From CAIUVD01 sp044338255 (GTDB lineage Bacteria > Planctomycetota > UBA11346), in NCBI GenBank assembly GCA_044338255.1, contig JBIILZ010000067.1:1-22134 (forward strand): a DNA stretch of 22,134 nt, in the 5' to 3' direction. The notes under the pieces are model-generated. The model was not told the origin of the DNA. It was given only the letters and a program-made list of their open reading frames with translations, and did no database searches. Positions 8,701-14,897 of the stretch are shown one piece after another (position 1 is the first letter of the stretch; each line of letters begins with the position of its first letter). Position numbers and translations under genes: made by a program.

Positions 8701-9247
8701 CACGCACCTGATCAAAGTCGATGATCCCGGCGAGACCGTGCTCTGTCTCGGACGCGGCGAAGACAACCCCAGCGCCCTGTGCGACTACGTGCGCGGCACG
8801 ATGACGCTGATGCACCTCGGCTGCACCCGGCAACTGCTCAGCGCCCTGGGCGAGACCCCCGGTGAGGAACTGACCCCGGTCGAGCATCTCCTGCGCTCCT
8901 GCCTCAACCAGAGCCTCGGCTTGGTCGACGCGGCCCGCGCCGACCTCGAATGGTGCTTCCGGCTCACCGACATCCTCGAAACCGAACGCACCAGCCTGGT
9001 GATCCTTTTCTGCGCCCGGCTGGGCTGCTTCGGGCTCGGCTATCTGCCGTGGGAACTGGTCGAAGACGGCCTGCGCACGATCATCGGCAACATGGTGGCC
9101 ATGCCGCTGATCGCGGTCAGCGCCTATCTCGCCGAGAGCCAGGGCCATCCGCAGACCGCCGAACGCATGTACCGCATCCTTCTCGAACCCGGTACGGGCT
9201 TCCATCTGATCGGCACCCAGGGCCTCGAACGCCTGAAGAAAAACTAG
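5744..9247 (+). CDS. Large Ser/Thr protein kinase with DWG motif, beta-sandwich and TPR-like tail
   Basis: The product is 1167 residues from ATG 5744. A TTG three codons upstream and an ATG at 5804 (MSGPSETP) are also possible, and none has a Shine-Dalgarno. The kinase domain shows the Gly-rich loop GRGTTGRVW (about 45-53), VAIK lysine K67, helix-C glutamate E86, catalytic loop HRDVKPANIV (167-176) and DWG (187-189) replacing DFG. Between DWGLARNV and GSPAYMSPEQAR (446-457) lies about 250 residues of Thr/Ser/Gln-rich, probably disordered sequence containing three KQTDS repeats. After the kinase (to about 553) comes a beta-rich domain (572-767) resembling LamG/DUF1080-type sandwiches, then helical TPR-like repeats (VGNELLRQGLHDQAIAFYRSFL, from 778). 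No transmembrane helix is seen. DWG kinases of this build are common in PVC bacteria. The substrate is unknown. Confidence 0.88.
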   Translation: MLQGLSRCDDGPAWLRSRQPMSGPSETPTQPVVIADRYQLQMEIGRGTTGRVWQALDLHLDRPVAIKILDKRYLSDKHMVARFDHEVGYTAKLQHPGIVSVFESAAGPDDCPCYVMTLARGLTLDDHLDRLRNSGDHWREMSLIERLTLFLKILEVMAYAHSQGIVHRDVKPANIVIGTFGEVWILDWGLARNVRDEPAKAGADDHGMGIDIEDEETFAADDVSTPGTHPTHQTALELAGPGVEAATVIMAEGKPLVPASLQAGGKQTDSKQTDSKQTDSNANQQTASTTPNVPRPHSETHRSTANLAPITVILKADDPHTTTGTRDLEGLAPTSETPSESGRLPSTASSNRHPTTDLRLAPTAQPPTTDVTTRRHSLGAETQHTEILTRSPTTSSRDATHVQTSQRLRQHSGRFSQQRSDRLRAVEARSHSQRIARSTQHGQVLGSPAYMSPEQARGGAADADQRTDIYSLGSILFELLSLHTPVESISGDSLVSLLSRVRDGKRKRLIDHWADAPKALSVISEWALAFQPQDRYPSCEIFAQELRTLLSQLSASYSELERQRLAKEREAAWLPVGMWDFGATRDQGPFLPSSAFNAEQVGQVHHPELGGLLLGGYGVQCYPLSVRPGEDVRLTLQLDLLRGGELWICLRGAPPRPCYQIRIGAHGGRWLTVCRADGTDLQTPVLLTMRPLRSGIATTHQLQDRLSLRLAVEAVGARLTLTLDDHEPLEVHDVSPLTVDADPGKTQLALATSGSQALIRTLMVQRRRSPLMVPILTVGNELLRQGLHDQAIAFYRSFLENHGEAADSIEGRFMLCMALVTCARNREAEAEIREFLSDHLDHRLAQDAIFQLACLRLRNPQGGIRKAVQEILSYQESGDVVRTRFCLWMIPHLMNGVSQGGLTDDLEFDLRLIKSMLKGSNEEATIISTLSQVISTSLREYLNHVVDGDDTATLAAQRDRIRRVTQVGFKLSFREQRLLTDYQELATHLIKVDDPGETVLCLGRGEDNPSALCDYVRGTMTLMHLGCTRQLLSALGETPGEELTPVEHLLRSCLNQSLGLVDAARADLEWCFRLTDILETERTSLVILFCARLGCFGLGYLPWELVEDGLRTIIGNMVAMPLIAVSAYLAESQGHPQTAERMYRILLEPGTGFHLIGTQGLERLKKN
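6536..6580 (+). repeat. Three tandem 15-bp units inside the kinase insertion
   Basis: The unit AGTAAGCAGACCGAC occurs three times in a row (the first copy begins GG instead of AG), encoding KQTDS three times. It lies in frame in the disordered insertion of the DWG kinase, so copy-number change would lengthen or shorten the loop by five residues without breaking the gene. Confidence 0.95.
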
Positions 9248-9257
9248 GCGCCCGGCT

Positions 9258-9308
9258 CCGGGGGCGAGGGCAATGTCGTCAGATCGCGGGCGAGTCGCCC
9301 GCGCCCCC
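9258..9308. terminator. Nested GC-rich hairpin after the DWG kinase gene
   Basis: An inner perfect 7-bp stem GCGGGCG/CGCCCGC with a 3-nt loop (9286-9302) lies inside an outer pairing of GGGGGCG (9259-9265) with CGCCCCC (9302-9308); the two compete at position 9302. It begins 11 bp after the kinase stop codon. No T-run follows, so it may be an intrinsic-like terminator, a pause site or an mRNA 3'-end stabiliser. Confidence 0.5.
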
Positions 9309-9368
9309 AGAAACGCCTCCTGGAAGCGGGCCACTGGCCTATCTCCGACAGGCTCCTAGCGTAGGCCC

Positions 9369-9944
9369 ATGCCCCGCCCCGCCAAAAAAGCCTCTTCCAT
9401 GTCCACTGCCATGTCCACTGCCACGTCCGCCGTCGCCGCCGGCCGCACGCAGCTGCCGCAGGCGACCCTCGGCACCCGCCGCACGACGCCGTTTGTGTAT
9501 ACCCCGAGCCTGCTCGAAGCCGTCGCCATCGAGCAACGCACCGCCGGCGCCACGCCGATGTGGGTGACCAACAACTGCCTGCGCTTCACCAGCCTGTGCC
9601 CGGTAACCGGCCAGCCCGACTGGGCCGAACTATGCCTGAGCTACATTCCCGATCAGCACCTCGTGGAAAGCAAAAGCCTCAAGGAATACCTCGGCTCGTT
9701 CCGCAACCACGGTGATTTTCACGAAGATTGCATCCGCATTATCTGCAATGACGTGGCGGCGCTGATCCGTCCGCGCTATCTCGAGGTCATGGGCCATTTC
9801 GATTCACGGGGTTCGATCGCAATCTGGCCGTACGTCCAGTTCGTGCGCGCCAATGATCGATGGGCCAAGACTTTGAGCGCTCAGCGTTTTGCCGGCTACC
9901 GCCCCGGCGGCTATGGCCCGCAGGGCTACGGACGCTTCGTTTAA
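9369..9944 (+). CDS. queF: NADPH-dependent 7-cyano-7-deazaguanine reductase
   Basis: QueF reduces preQ0 (7-cyano-7-deazaguanine) to preQ1 with NADPH, a step in making the tRNA wobble base queuosine. This 191-residue protein has the type I (unimodular, YkvM-like) architecture: FTSLCPVTGQPDWAEL carries the catalytic Cys77 and Asp84, and VESKSLKEYLGSFRNH (99-114) is the family signature, with E119 in DFHED. Family similarity begins near residue 35. The N-terminal extension (MSTAMSTATS, about 30 residues) is coded by a 12-bp tandem repeat, and the tail GYRPGGYGPQGYGRF (176-190) is Gly/Tyr-rich and atypical. ATG 9399 is an alternative start. No other queuosine gene is nearby; the neighbours are two kinases. 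Confidence 0.95.
   Translation: MPRPAKKASSMSTAMSTATSAVAAGRTQLPQATLGTRRTTPFVYTPSLLEAVAIEQRTAGATPMWVTNNCLRFTSLCPVTGQPDWAELCLSYIPDQHLVESKSLKEYLGSFRNHGDFHEDCIRIICNDVAALIRPRYLEVMGHFDSRGSIAIWPYVQFVRANDRWAKTLSAQRFAGYRPGGYGPQGYGRFV
9397..9432 (+). repeat. 12-bp tandem repeat in the 5' end of queF
   Basis: CCATGTCCACTG occurs twice exactly, followed by a degenerate third copy CCACGTCCGCCG. It encodes an S-T-A-M repeat in the non-conserved N-terminal extension, and it places alternative ATG codons at 9399 and 9411. Confidence 0.85.
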
Positions 9945-9991
9945 GCGACTCATACTAGCGCCAAGGCATTCTTGATGTCATTGTTTCAAAG

Positions 9992-12061
9992 ATGACTGAA
10001 TCCCGCCCTTTTGCAGCCACCACCTGGCAAGGCAATGCCGCCTTGGTGGTGGGCCCGTATCGAGTGTTCGAAGTCCTCGGCAGCGGGGGCAATGGTCTAG
10101 TCTACCGCGCCCAGCACAGCGTCAGCAACCTTGAGGTGGCGCTGAAGATCCTCTCGCCGATCGCTGCCGCCGAGACCACCTGGCGAGCGCGCTTCATCCG
10201 TGAGGCCCGCCAGCTCGCCCAGCTCAAACATCCGCATGTGGTCGGCTGCAGCGATCTCGGCGAAGCCGACGGCACGCTGTACATGGCCCAGGAGCTGATG
10301 CGTGGCGGCGACGCCGAAGCCCTGGTGCGCAGCCAAGGCGGGTGTCTGCCGGGCCCTACCGCCGCCGCCATCGCCCGTGATGCCGCCCTGGGCCTGACGG
10401 CGGTGCACGCCGCACGCCTCATCCATCGTGACCTGAAGCCCTCGAACATCCTCCTCAGCGAAAGCGGTGCGGCCAAGCTCGGCGACTTCGGCCTGGTCCA
10501 GATCCTCGATCAGCATCGACCGTTGACCCTCGGGGGGAAGATCGTCGGCACGCCGGCCTTCATGTCGCCGGAGCAGGTCGAAGGCATCCTCGAGCTCGAT
10601 ATGCGCTCCGATCTCTACTCGCTCGGCGCGACCTTGTATTACCTGCTCACCGGCAAGCCCCCCTACGTGGGCAGCTCGCCATGGTCGATCCTCAACCAGG
10701 TCCTGGTCTCATCCCTGCCCGATCCGCGACGCATCAAAGCCGACCTCGACGAGCGTCTGGCGGCGGTGGTCGTCAAGGCCGGCGCGCATGACCGTGAAGA
10801 GCGCTATGCCTCGGCCGATCGCATGGCCGACGACCTCGATCTGATCCTCGCCGGACACGATCCCCGGCATGCGCCGATCACCGCTCTCAGCGGCAGCCCG
10901 CGCATCCCGCATGCACCCGAACGCATGCCGCGCGTGCTCCTCGCCCGGCCGCCTGCGGCTGGCGAAGACCCTCTCGCGCAACGGTTGCGCAAGGAGCGCT
11001 TTATCGTCGAGGAAACGACCTCTGGCCAAGCCGTGCTGCACAGCATCGGCGTCGAGATTCCCGATCTGGTGGTCCTCGATTTCACCGATGAGCTGTGCCT
11101 GGGGCCGGATCTCCTACGTACCCTGCGCCGCCGTCCCGAGCACCATGCCTTGCCGGTCTTGGTGCTCTGCGACGCGCGCGAGCTCAGCAGCGAGGCCGCA
11201 TGGCGCGCCGGGGCCAGCCAGGTGCTGATCATGCAGCACATGAACGGCGGTGATTTCCTGCAGCAGGTGCAGCGCATCCTGGGCATGGATGCCGCCCATC
11301 TGATGACCATGCCGATCACGCGCAGCTTCAGCCCGCTCGATGCCCGCCAGCGCGAGCGCCAGGCGCGCATCGCCTTGACCTGCGCCCAGGCGCAGACCCA
11401 GCTCGCAAGCTTGCCGCCGCACACCAATCTTGAGGCCCTGGCGTCGGCGCTGGATGAACTGTCGGGCGTGCTACGTGCCGCCGAGTCGCCCACCGAGGAA
11501 CTCGACGGTACCTGCCATGCCCTGCTCAAAGCCACGCAGGCCCTGCTCCATGAATTGTCGGAGATGCCGCACCACGGCTCGCCGGCGGTATTGCGTACGG
11601 TCGGCCGAGCGCTCAGCGCCATCGCCCACCGTGCCGAGAGCCCGGAAGCCGGCTTCGACCTCGCCAGCCGCTTCGCCCTGGTGGTCGACGACGATCCGGT
11701 CTCGCGGCTGATGATGACCAACGCCCTGCGCGTGGTGGGGGTCGCCGCCGACGCCGTGAGCGACGCGCAACATGCCCTAGAAGCGACGCAGAACCGCCAT
11801 TACCACGTGATCCTGTCGGACGTGATGATGGACGGCATGAATGGCTTCCAGCTGGTCAGCCGCCTGCGCCTGCTGCCGGACTACCTCACTACACCGGTGG
11901 TTTTCGTGACCTCGCTCGCCGATTTCGAGCAATTCTTCCGCACCGTCCCCGGCGGCGCCTGCGACCTGATTGCGAAACCCTTCCTGCTCACCGAGCTCGG
12001 CCTCAAGGCCCTCATCCATCTGACCGAAGCCCCGTTGACAGCCGCCACCTCGTTACCATGA
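9992..12061 (+). CDS. Hybrid Ser/Thr kinase fused to two receiver domains
   Basis: The 689-residue protein begins with a complete Hanks-type kinase: GSGGNGLVY (30-38), catalytic K52, HRDLKPSN (145-152), DFG (165-167), activation segment ending GTPAFMSPEQ (186-195) and SDLYSLG (206-212). Residues 313-431 look like a degenerate receiver: an Asp is kept in VVLDF (D363), but the acidic pair is replaced by LLARPP and the conserved Lys is not seen. A helical linker (about 450-555) follows. Residues 562-677 are a complete receiver: VDDD (565-568), phospho-acceptor D610 in LSDVMMDGMNGF, T640 and K662 (AKPF). No sensor or membrane segment is visible, so the protein is cytoplasmic. It may couple Ser/Thr phosphorylation to a two-component phosphorelay; no histidine kinase lies in the window. 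Confidence 0.9.
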   Translation: MTESRPFAATTWQGNAALVVGPYRVFEVLGSGGNGLVYRAQHSVSNLEVALKILSPIAAAETTWRARFIREARQLAQLKHPHVVGCSDLGEADGTLYMAQELMRGGDAEALVRSQGGCLPGPTAAAIARDAALGLTAVHAARLIHRDLKPSNILLSESGAAKLGDFGLVQILDQHRPLTLGGKIVGTPAFMSPEQVEGILELDMRSDLYSLGATLYYLLTGKPPYVGSSPWSILNQVLVSSLPDPRRIKADLDERLAAVVVKAGAHDREERYASADRMADDLDLILAGHDPRHAPITALSGSPRIPHAPERMPRVLLARPPAAGEDPLAQRLRKERFIVEETTSGQAVLHSIGVEIPDLVVLDFTDELCLGPDLLRTLRRRPEHHALPVLVLCDARELSSEAAWRAGASQVLIMQHMNGGDFLQQVQRILGMDAAHLMTMPITRSFSPLDARQRERQARIALTCAQAQTQLASLPPHTNLEALASALDELSGVLRAAESPTEELDGTCHALLKATQALLHELSEMPHHGSPAVLRTVGRALSAIAHRAESPEAGFDLASRFALVVDDDPVSRLMMTNALRVVGVAADAVSDAQHALEATQNRHYHVILSDVMMDGMNGFQLVSRLRLLPDYLTTPVVFVTSLADFEQFFRTVPGGACDLIAKPFLLTELGLKALIHLTEAPLTAATSLP

Positions 12062-12098
12062 TCCCGCCCTCCCAGATGACGGGTGGAATTCACAACCT

Positions 12099-12174
12099 GC
12101 GCGATTAGCTCAGTTGGTAGAGCAAGGGATTCTTAATCCCTGGGTCCTAGGTTCGAGTCCTAGATCGCGCACCA
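12099..12174 (+). tRNA. tRNA-Lys (anticodon CTT)
   Basis: The 76-nt cloverleaf has acceptor stem GCGCGAT/ATCGCGC, D stem GCTC/GAGC, anticodon stem AGGGA/TCCCT enclosing loop TTCTTAA (anticodon CTT, codon AAG), and T stem CTAGG/CCTAG with TTCGAGT. The discriminator A and the 3' CCA are encoded (12171-12174). A terminator follows 8 bp later. It lies 37 bp after the hybrid kinase gene and marks the left boundary of the restriction island. Confidence 0.97.
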
Positions 12175-12182
12175 TGATAAAG

Positions 12183-12217
12183 CCCTGCAAGACAGTAACT
12201 TGCAGGGTTTTGTTTTT
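12183..12217 (+). terminator. Rho-independent terminator of the tRNA gene
   Basis: A perfect 8-bp stem CCCTGCAA/TTGCAGGG (12183-12190 with 12200-12207) and a 9-nt loop are followed directly by TTTTGTTTTT. This is a textbook intrinsic terminator on the plus strand. Confidence 0.93.
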
Positions 12218-12495
12218 CTTGGGCCTAATGACGATTGGCTCTCGGGCTAGGGCCGGGCTAGGGTTCTCTGTAAATCCAGGTGATGCCACCAAACGAAACA
12301 CCCCCAGCCAAGGGCCAGGGGCGGCGGGGTCCTCCTGGGGGTACCCACCCCGGGTGGTCTGCGACGCACATAGCATCAATTTTCTACGTACAACTTAACG
12401 AAAATCGAACGAAATGGGGTCTATTCGTCAGCCAGGGCTTATTTGTCACCTAATGAAACCGGGGGTGTTCACCCTGCACACCCCGCACAGGCTAG
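12218..12495. other. Non-coding junction DNA after the tRNA
   Basis: No believable gene is seen. It contains two direct copies of GGGCTAGGG (12244 and 12255), a long-loop inverted repeat ACCCCCAG/CTGGGGGT (12300-12342), and a 7-bp hairpin GGGGTGT/ACACCCC (12462-12484). Base composition is uneven, with AT-rich patches at 12368-12415. It may be remnant mobile DNA. An apparent minus-strand frame across the tRNA is an artefact of the tRNA sequence. Confidence 0.4.
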
Positions 12496-12624
12496 TCTTG
12501 TCCTCCGACATCGCCAGATACCCACGTCGATATCATCATAGGTGGTGCGATCATCCGGGTAGACTCCGGCTTCGATGTCGATCTTCTACGCCGTGTGGTG
12601 GGAGCCCTCGGCGTCGTGCCGTAG
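12496..12624 (+). pseudogene. IS66 OrfA (TnpA-like) C-terminal remnant
   Basis: After an in-frame TAG (12493-12495) a 42-codon frame reads ...HVDIIIGGAIIRVDSGFDVD LLRRVVGALG... and ends at TAG 12622-12624. The pattern 'I-I-G-G-x-IRV-x-x-GFD-x-x-LLRRVVxAL' matches the C-terminal end of the small IS66 accessory protein OrfA. The DNA-binding N-terminal half and the expected following OrfB gene are absent, so this is a decayed piece. The similarity is short, and the call is moderate at best. Confidence 0.45.
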
Positions 12625-12664
12625 GCGTGCAGAGCTTCGGTAAACATTAAGTCGCCAAAACTAT

Positions 12665-12716
12665 CGTACAACCCGACTTCCACCATCTACGAAAGTCGGG
12701 TCGTACGCCATTTTTT
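12665..12716. terminator. Strong hairpin, probably a bidirectional terminator
   Basis: A 15-bp inverted repeat (CGTACAACCCGACTT at 12665-12679 against AAGTCGGGTCGTACG at 12693-12707, one A/G difference that can pair as G-U on one strand) has a 13-nt loop. A run of six T follows at 12711-12716 on the plus strand, and on the minus strand the stem is followed by TAGTTTTGG. It separates the IS66 remnant from the AT-rich leader of the restriction operon, insulating the latter from read-through. Confidence 0.75.
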
Positions 12717-12971
12717 GCGGCTGAACACTTGCTCTTGGTGTACACGGCCTAGTCATCAACGGACTTATCTATTAAATAGTATTTATTTACAAGGGGCCCT
12801 GTTGTCAGCTTTCATTGTGCCTAGACGAACGTACTCCAAGGATTATCTGGCGCATAGGCAAGCCAGTATAATCTCATTTCATCAAAGACCGACGGTCGAG
12901 TTCGCTTACGGCAGTTATGGCTATAATTGAGCTTTTTCGACCGCCTAACGCTTCGCTTTTCCCGGAATCCC
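12717..12971 (+). promoter_or_regulatory. AT-rich leader and promoter region of the restriction operon
   Basis: This region is clearly less GC-rich than the rest of the window (for example TTATCTATTAAATAGTATTTA around 12765-12785, containing the palindrome CTATTAAATAG). Two perfect TATAAT boxes occur, at 12867-12872 and 12922-12927. The second would give a transcript starting near 12934, about 38 nt before the hsdM ATG at 12972. The matching -35 boxes are poor, which may mean activator dependence. No gene is seen in it. Confidence 0.5.
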
Positions 12972-14897
12972 ATGCTCGACGCTGATCGTGATCTCTTCCT
13001 CGCCAAAGTTCCTGCTGATGGCTCGTCCATCGGCAACCTGTCCTTGCGTGAAGCGCTCGGATGGAAGGAGAGGCGCTACGAGACGGTTCGTGATGCTCTG
13101 GTCGATGAGGGGGTGCTGGAAAAGGGTCGCGGTCGGGGTGGTTCGTTGAAACGGATCCTGGCCAGACCGGCCAAGTCGACCAAGCCGGTAGCCACACCAT
13201 CGCTGAACGAAAAATCACCAAAAATTAAGGCAGCGCCCATCGTGACCCAGACCAGTGACGAAACCGAAGCGGCTTCCACCGGCAACGCATCCGCCTCCAA
13301 GACCGCAAAAGCCAAGGCGTCGAGCCAGACCGCCAACCTCGGCTTCGAGGCCAAGCTGTGGCTTACCGCCGACAAGCTGCGCAACAACATGGATGCGGCG
13401 GAATACAAGCATGTCGTCCTGGGACTGATCTTCCTCAAGTACATCTCTGACACCTTTGCCGAGCACCGCGCCAAGCTGGTGGCCGGTGAAGGAGACTACG
13501 CCGGGTCGAATCCCGAAGACGCCGACGAGTACAAAGCCGAAAACATCTTTTGGGTTCCACCCGAGGCCCGCTGGGCGCATCTCCAGGCCAACGCCAAACA
13601 GCCGACCATCGGTAAACTGGTCGATGACGCGATGGTCGCTATCGAGCGCGACAACCTGCGGCTCAAGGGCGTTTTGCCCAAGGACTACGCCCGCCCCGGT
13701 CTCGATAAGCAGCGCCTTGGTGAACTCATCGATGTTATCGCCACCATCGAACTCACCGCCGCCAGCGAAGGTGAAAAGACGCATCGCTCCGTCGATCTGC
13801 TCGGTCGGGTGTACGAGTACTTCCTCACCCGCTTCGCCAGTGCCGAGGGAAAGAACGGCGGCCAGTTCTATACTCCGTCCTGCGTGGTGCGCTGCCTGGT
13901 TGAAATGCTCGCCCCGTACAAGGGCCGCATCTACGATCCCGCTTGCGGCTCGGGCGGCATGTTCGTGCAGTCGGAAAAGTTCGTCGAATCACACGGTGGC
14001 AAGCTCGGCGACATCGCGATCTACGGCCAAGAGAGCAACCCAACTACTCGACGCCTCGCGGTGATGAACCTCGCTCTGCGTGGCATCGAGGCCGACTTCG
14101 GCCCCGAGCACGGTGACACCTTCCGCCGCGACCTGCATGCGGACCTCCGCGCTGACTACGTCCTTGCCAATCCGCCCTTCAATGACTCCGACTGGTTCCG
14201 CAAAGACGACGACGTGCGCTGGCAGTTCGGCGTGCCGCCAGCAGGCAATGCCAACTTTGCCTGGGTGCAGCACTTCATCCACCATCTTGCGCCCAACGGC
14301 ATGGCCGGTTTCGTCCTCGCCAACGGCAGCATGTCGTCGAACCAATCGGGCGAAGGCGAGATCCGCAAGGCGATCATCGATGCCGACCTCGTCGACTGCA
14401 TGGTGGCGCTGCCTGGTCAGCTCTTCTACAGCACGCAGATCCCGGTCTGCCTGTGGTTCCTGGCGAAGAACAAGAACGTCGACGCGAAACGCGGTTTCCG
14501 TGATCGTCGCAAACAGACGCTGTTCATCGATGCCCGCAAAATGGGCACGCTCATCGATCGCGTCCATCGCGAGCTGACCGACACCGACCTGAATCAGATT
14601 GCCGACACGTACCACGCGTGGCGCTCGTCCCCGGGACAAGCGCAGTCCGGATCCACCGTCTCGTATGCAGACATGGCAGGCTTCTGCAAATCCGCCACCA
14701 CGGCTGAGATCGCCGCCCACGGCCATGTCCTCACCCCCGGCCGCTACGTCGGAGCCGAAGAGGTCGCCGACGATGGCGAGCCCTTCGAAGCCAAGATGGC
14801 GCGCCTGACCAGCGAATTGCGCGGCCAATTCGCCGAATCAGCCACCCTGGAAAAAGCCATCACAGCCAACTTGGCGGGATTGGGCTATGCCCCCTAA
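12972..14897 (+). CDS. hsdM: Type I restriction-modification methyltransferase subunit HsdM
   Basis: HsdM transfers a methyl group from S-adenosylmethionine to adenine N6 in the target set by HsdS. The 641-residue protein has an N-terminal winged-helix-like domain (1-62: LFLAKVPADGSSIGNLSLREALG...GRGRGGSLKR), a Ser/Lys/Thr-rich linker, then the HsdM core: NMDAAEYKHVVLGLIFLKYISD (139-160), GGQFYTP (296-302), SAM motif DPACGSGG (322-329) and catalytic NPPF (400-403). I chose ATG 12972; a TTG frame extension to 12927 exists, but it overlaps a TATAAT box and adds nothing recognisable. The stop overlaps the yhcG-like start by 11 bp. It is the first gene of a compact operon and appears intact. Confidence 0.95.
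   Translation: MLDADRDLFLAKVPADGSSIGNLSLREALGWKERRYETVRDALVDEGVLEKGRGRGGSLKRILARPAKSTKPVATPSLNEKSPKIKAAPIVTQTSDETEAASTGNASASKTAKAKASSQTANLGFEAKLWLTADKLRNNMDAAEYKHVVLGLIFLKYISDTFAEHRAKLVAGEGDYAGSNPEDADEYKAENIFWVPPEARWAHLQANAKQPTIGKLVDDAMVAIERDNLRLKGVLPKDYARPGLDKQRLGELIDVIATIELTAASEGEKTHRSVDLLGRVYEYFLTRFASAEGKNGGQFYTPSCVVRCLVEMLAPYKGRIYDPACGSGGMFVQSEKFVESHGGKLGDIAIYGQESNPTTRRLAVMNLALRGIEADFGPEHGDTFRRDLHADLRADYVLANPPFNDSDWFRKDDDVRWQFGVPPAGNANFAWVQHFIHHLAPNGMAGFVLANGSMSSNQSGEGEIRKAIIDADLVDCMVALPGQLFYSTQIPVCLWFLAKNKNVDAKRGFRDRRKQTLFIDARKMGTLIDRVHRELTDTDLNQIADTYHAWRSSPGQAQSGSTVSYADMAGFCKSATTAEIAAHGHVLTPGRYVGAEEVADDGEPFEAKMARLTSELRGQFAESATLEKAITANLAGLGYAP

Noticed and set aside
8087..9334. Minus-strand 415-residue frame
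   Set aside because: It is antisense to the kinase TPR region; no motif and typical high-GC shadow composition.
10804..11721. Minus-strand 305-residue frame
   Set aside because: It is antisense to the hybrid kinase receiver region, where conserved residues are intact on the plus strand.
12099..12174. tRNA as proven attachment site
   Set aside because: No integrase gene and no second copy of the tRNA 3' end were found in the window; kept only as a suggestion.
12110..12379. Minus-strand frame across the tRNA (GLEPRTQGLRIPCSTN)
   Set aside because: This wording is the usual mistranslation of a tRNA complement.
12492..12686. Minus-strand 64-residue frame
   Set aside because: It overlaps the hairpin terminator and the IS66-like remnant, and lacks any recognisable motif or ribosome site.
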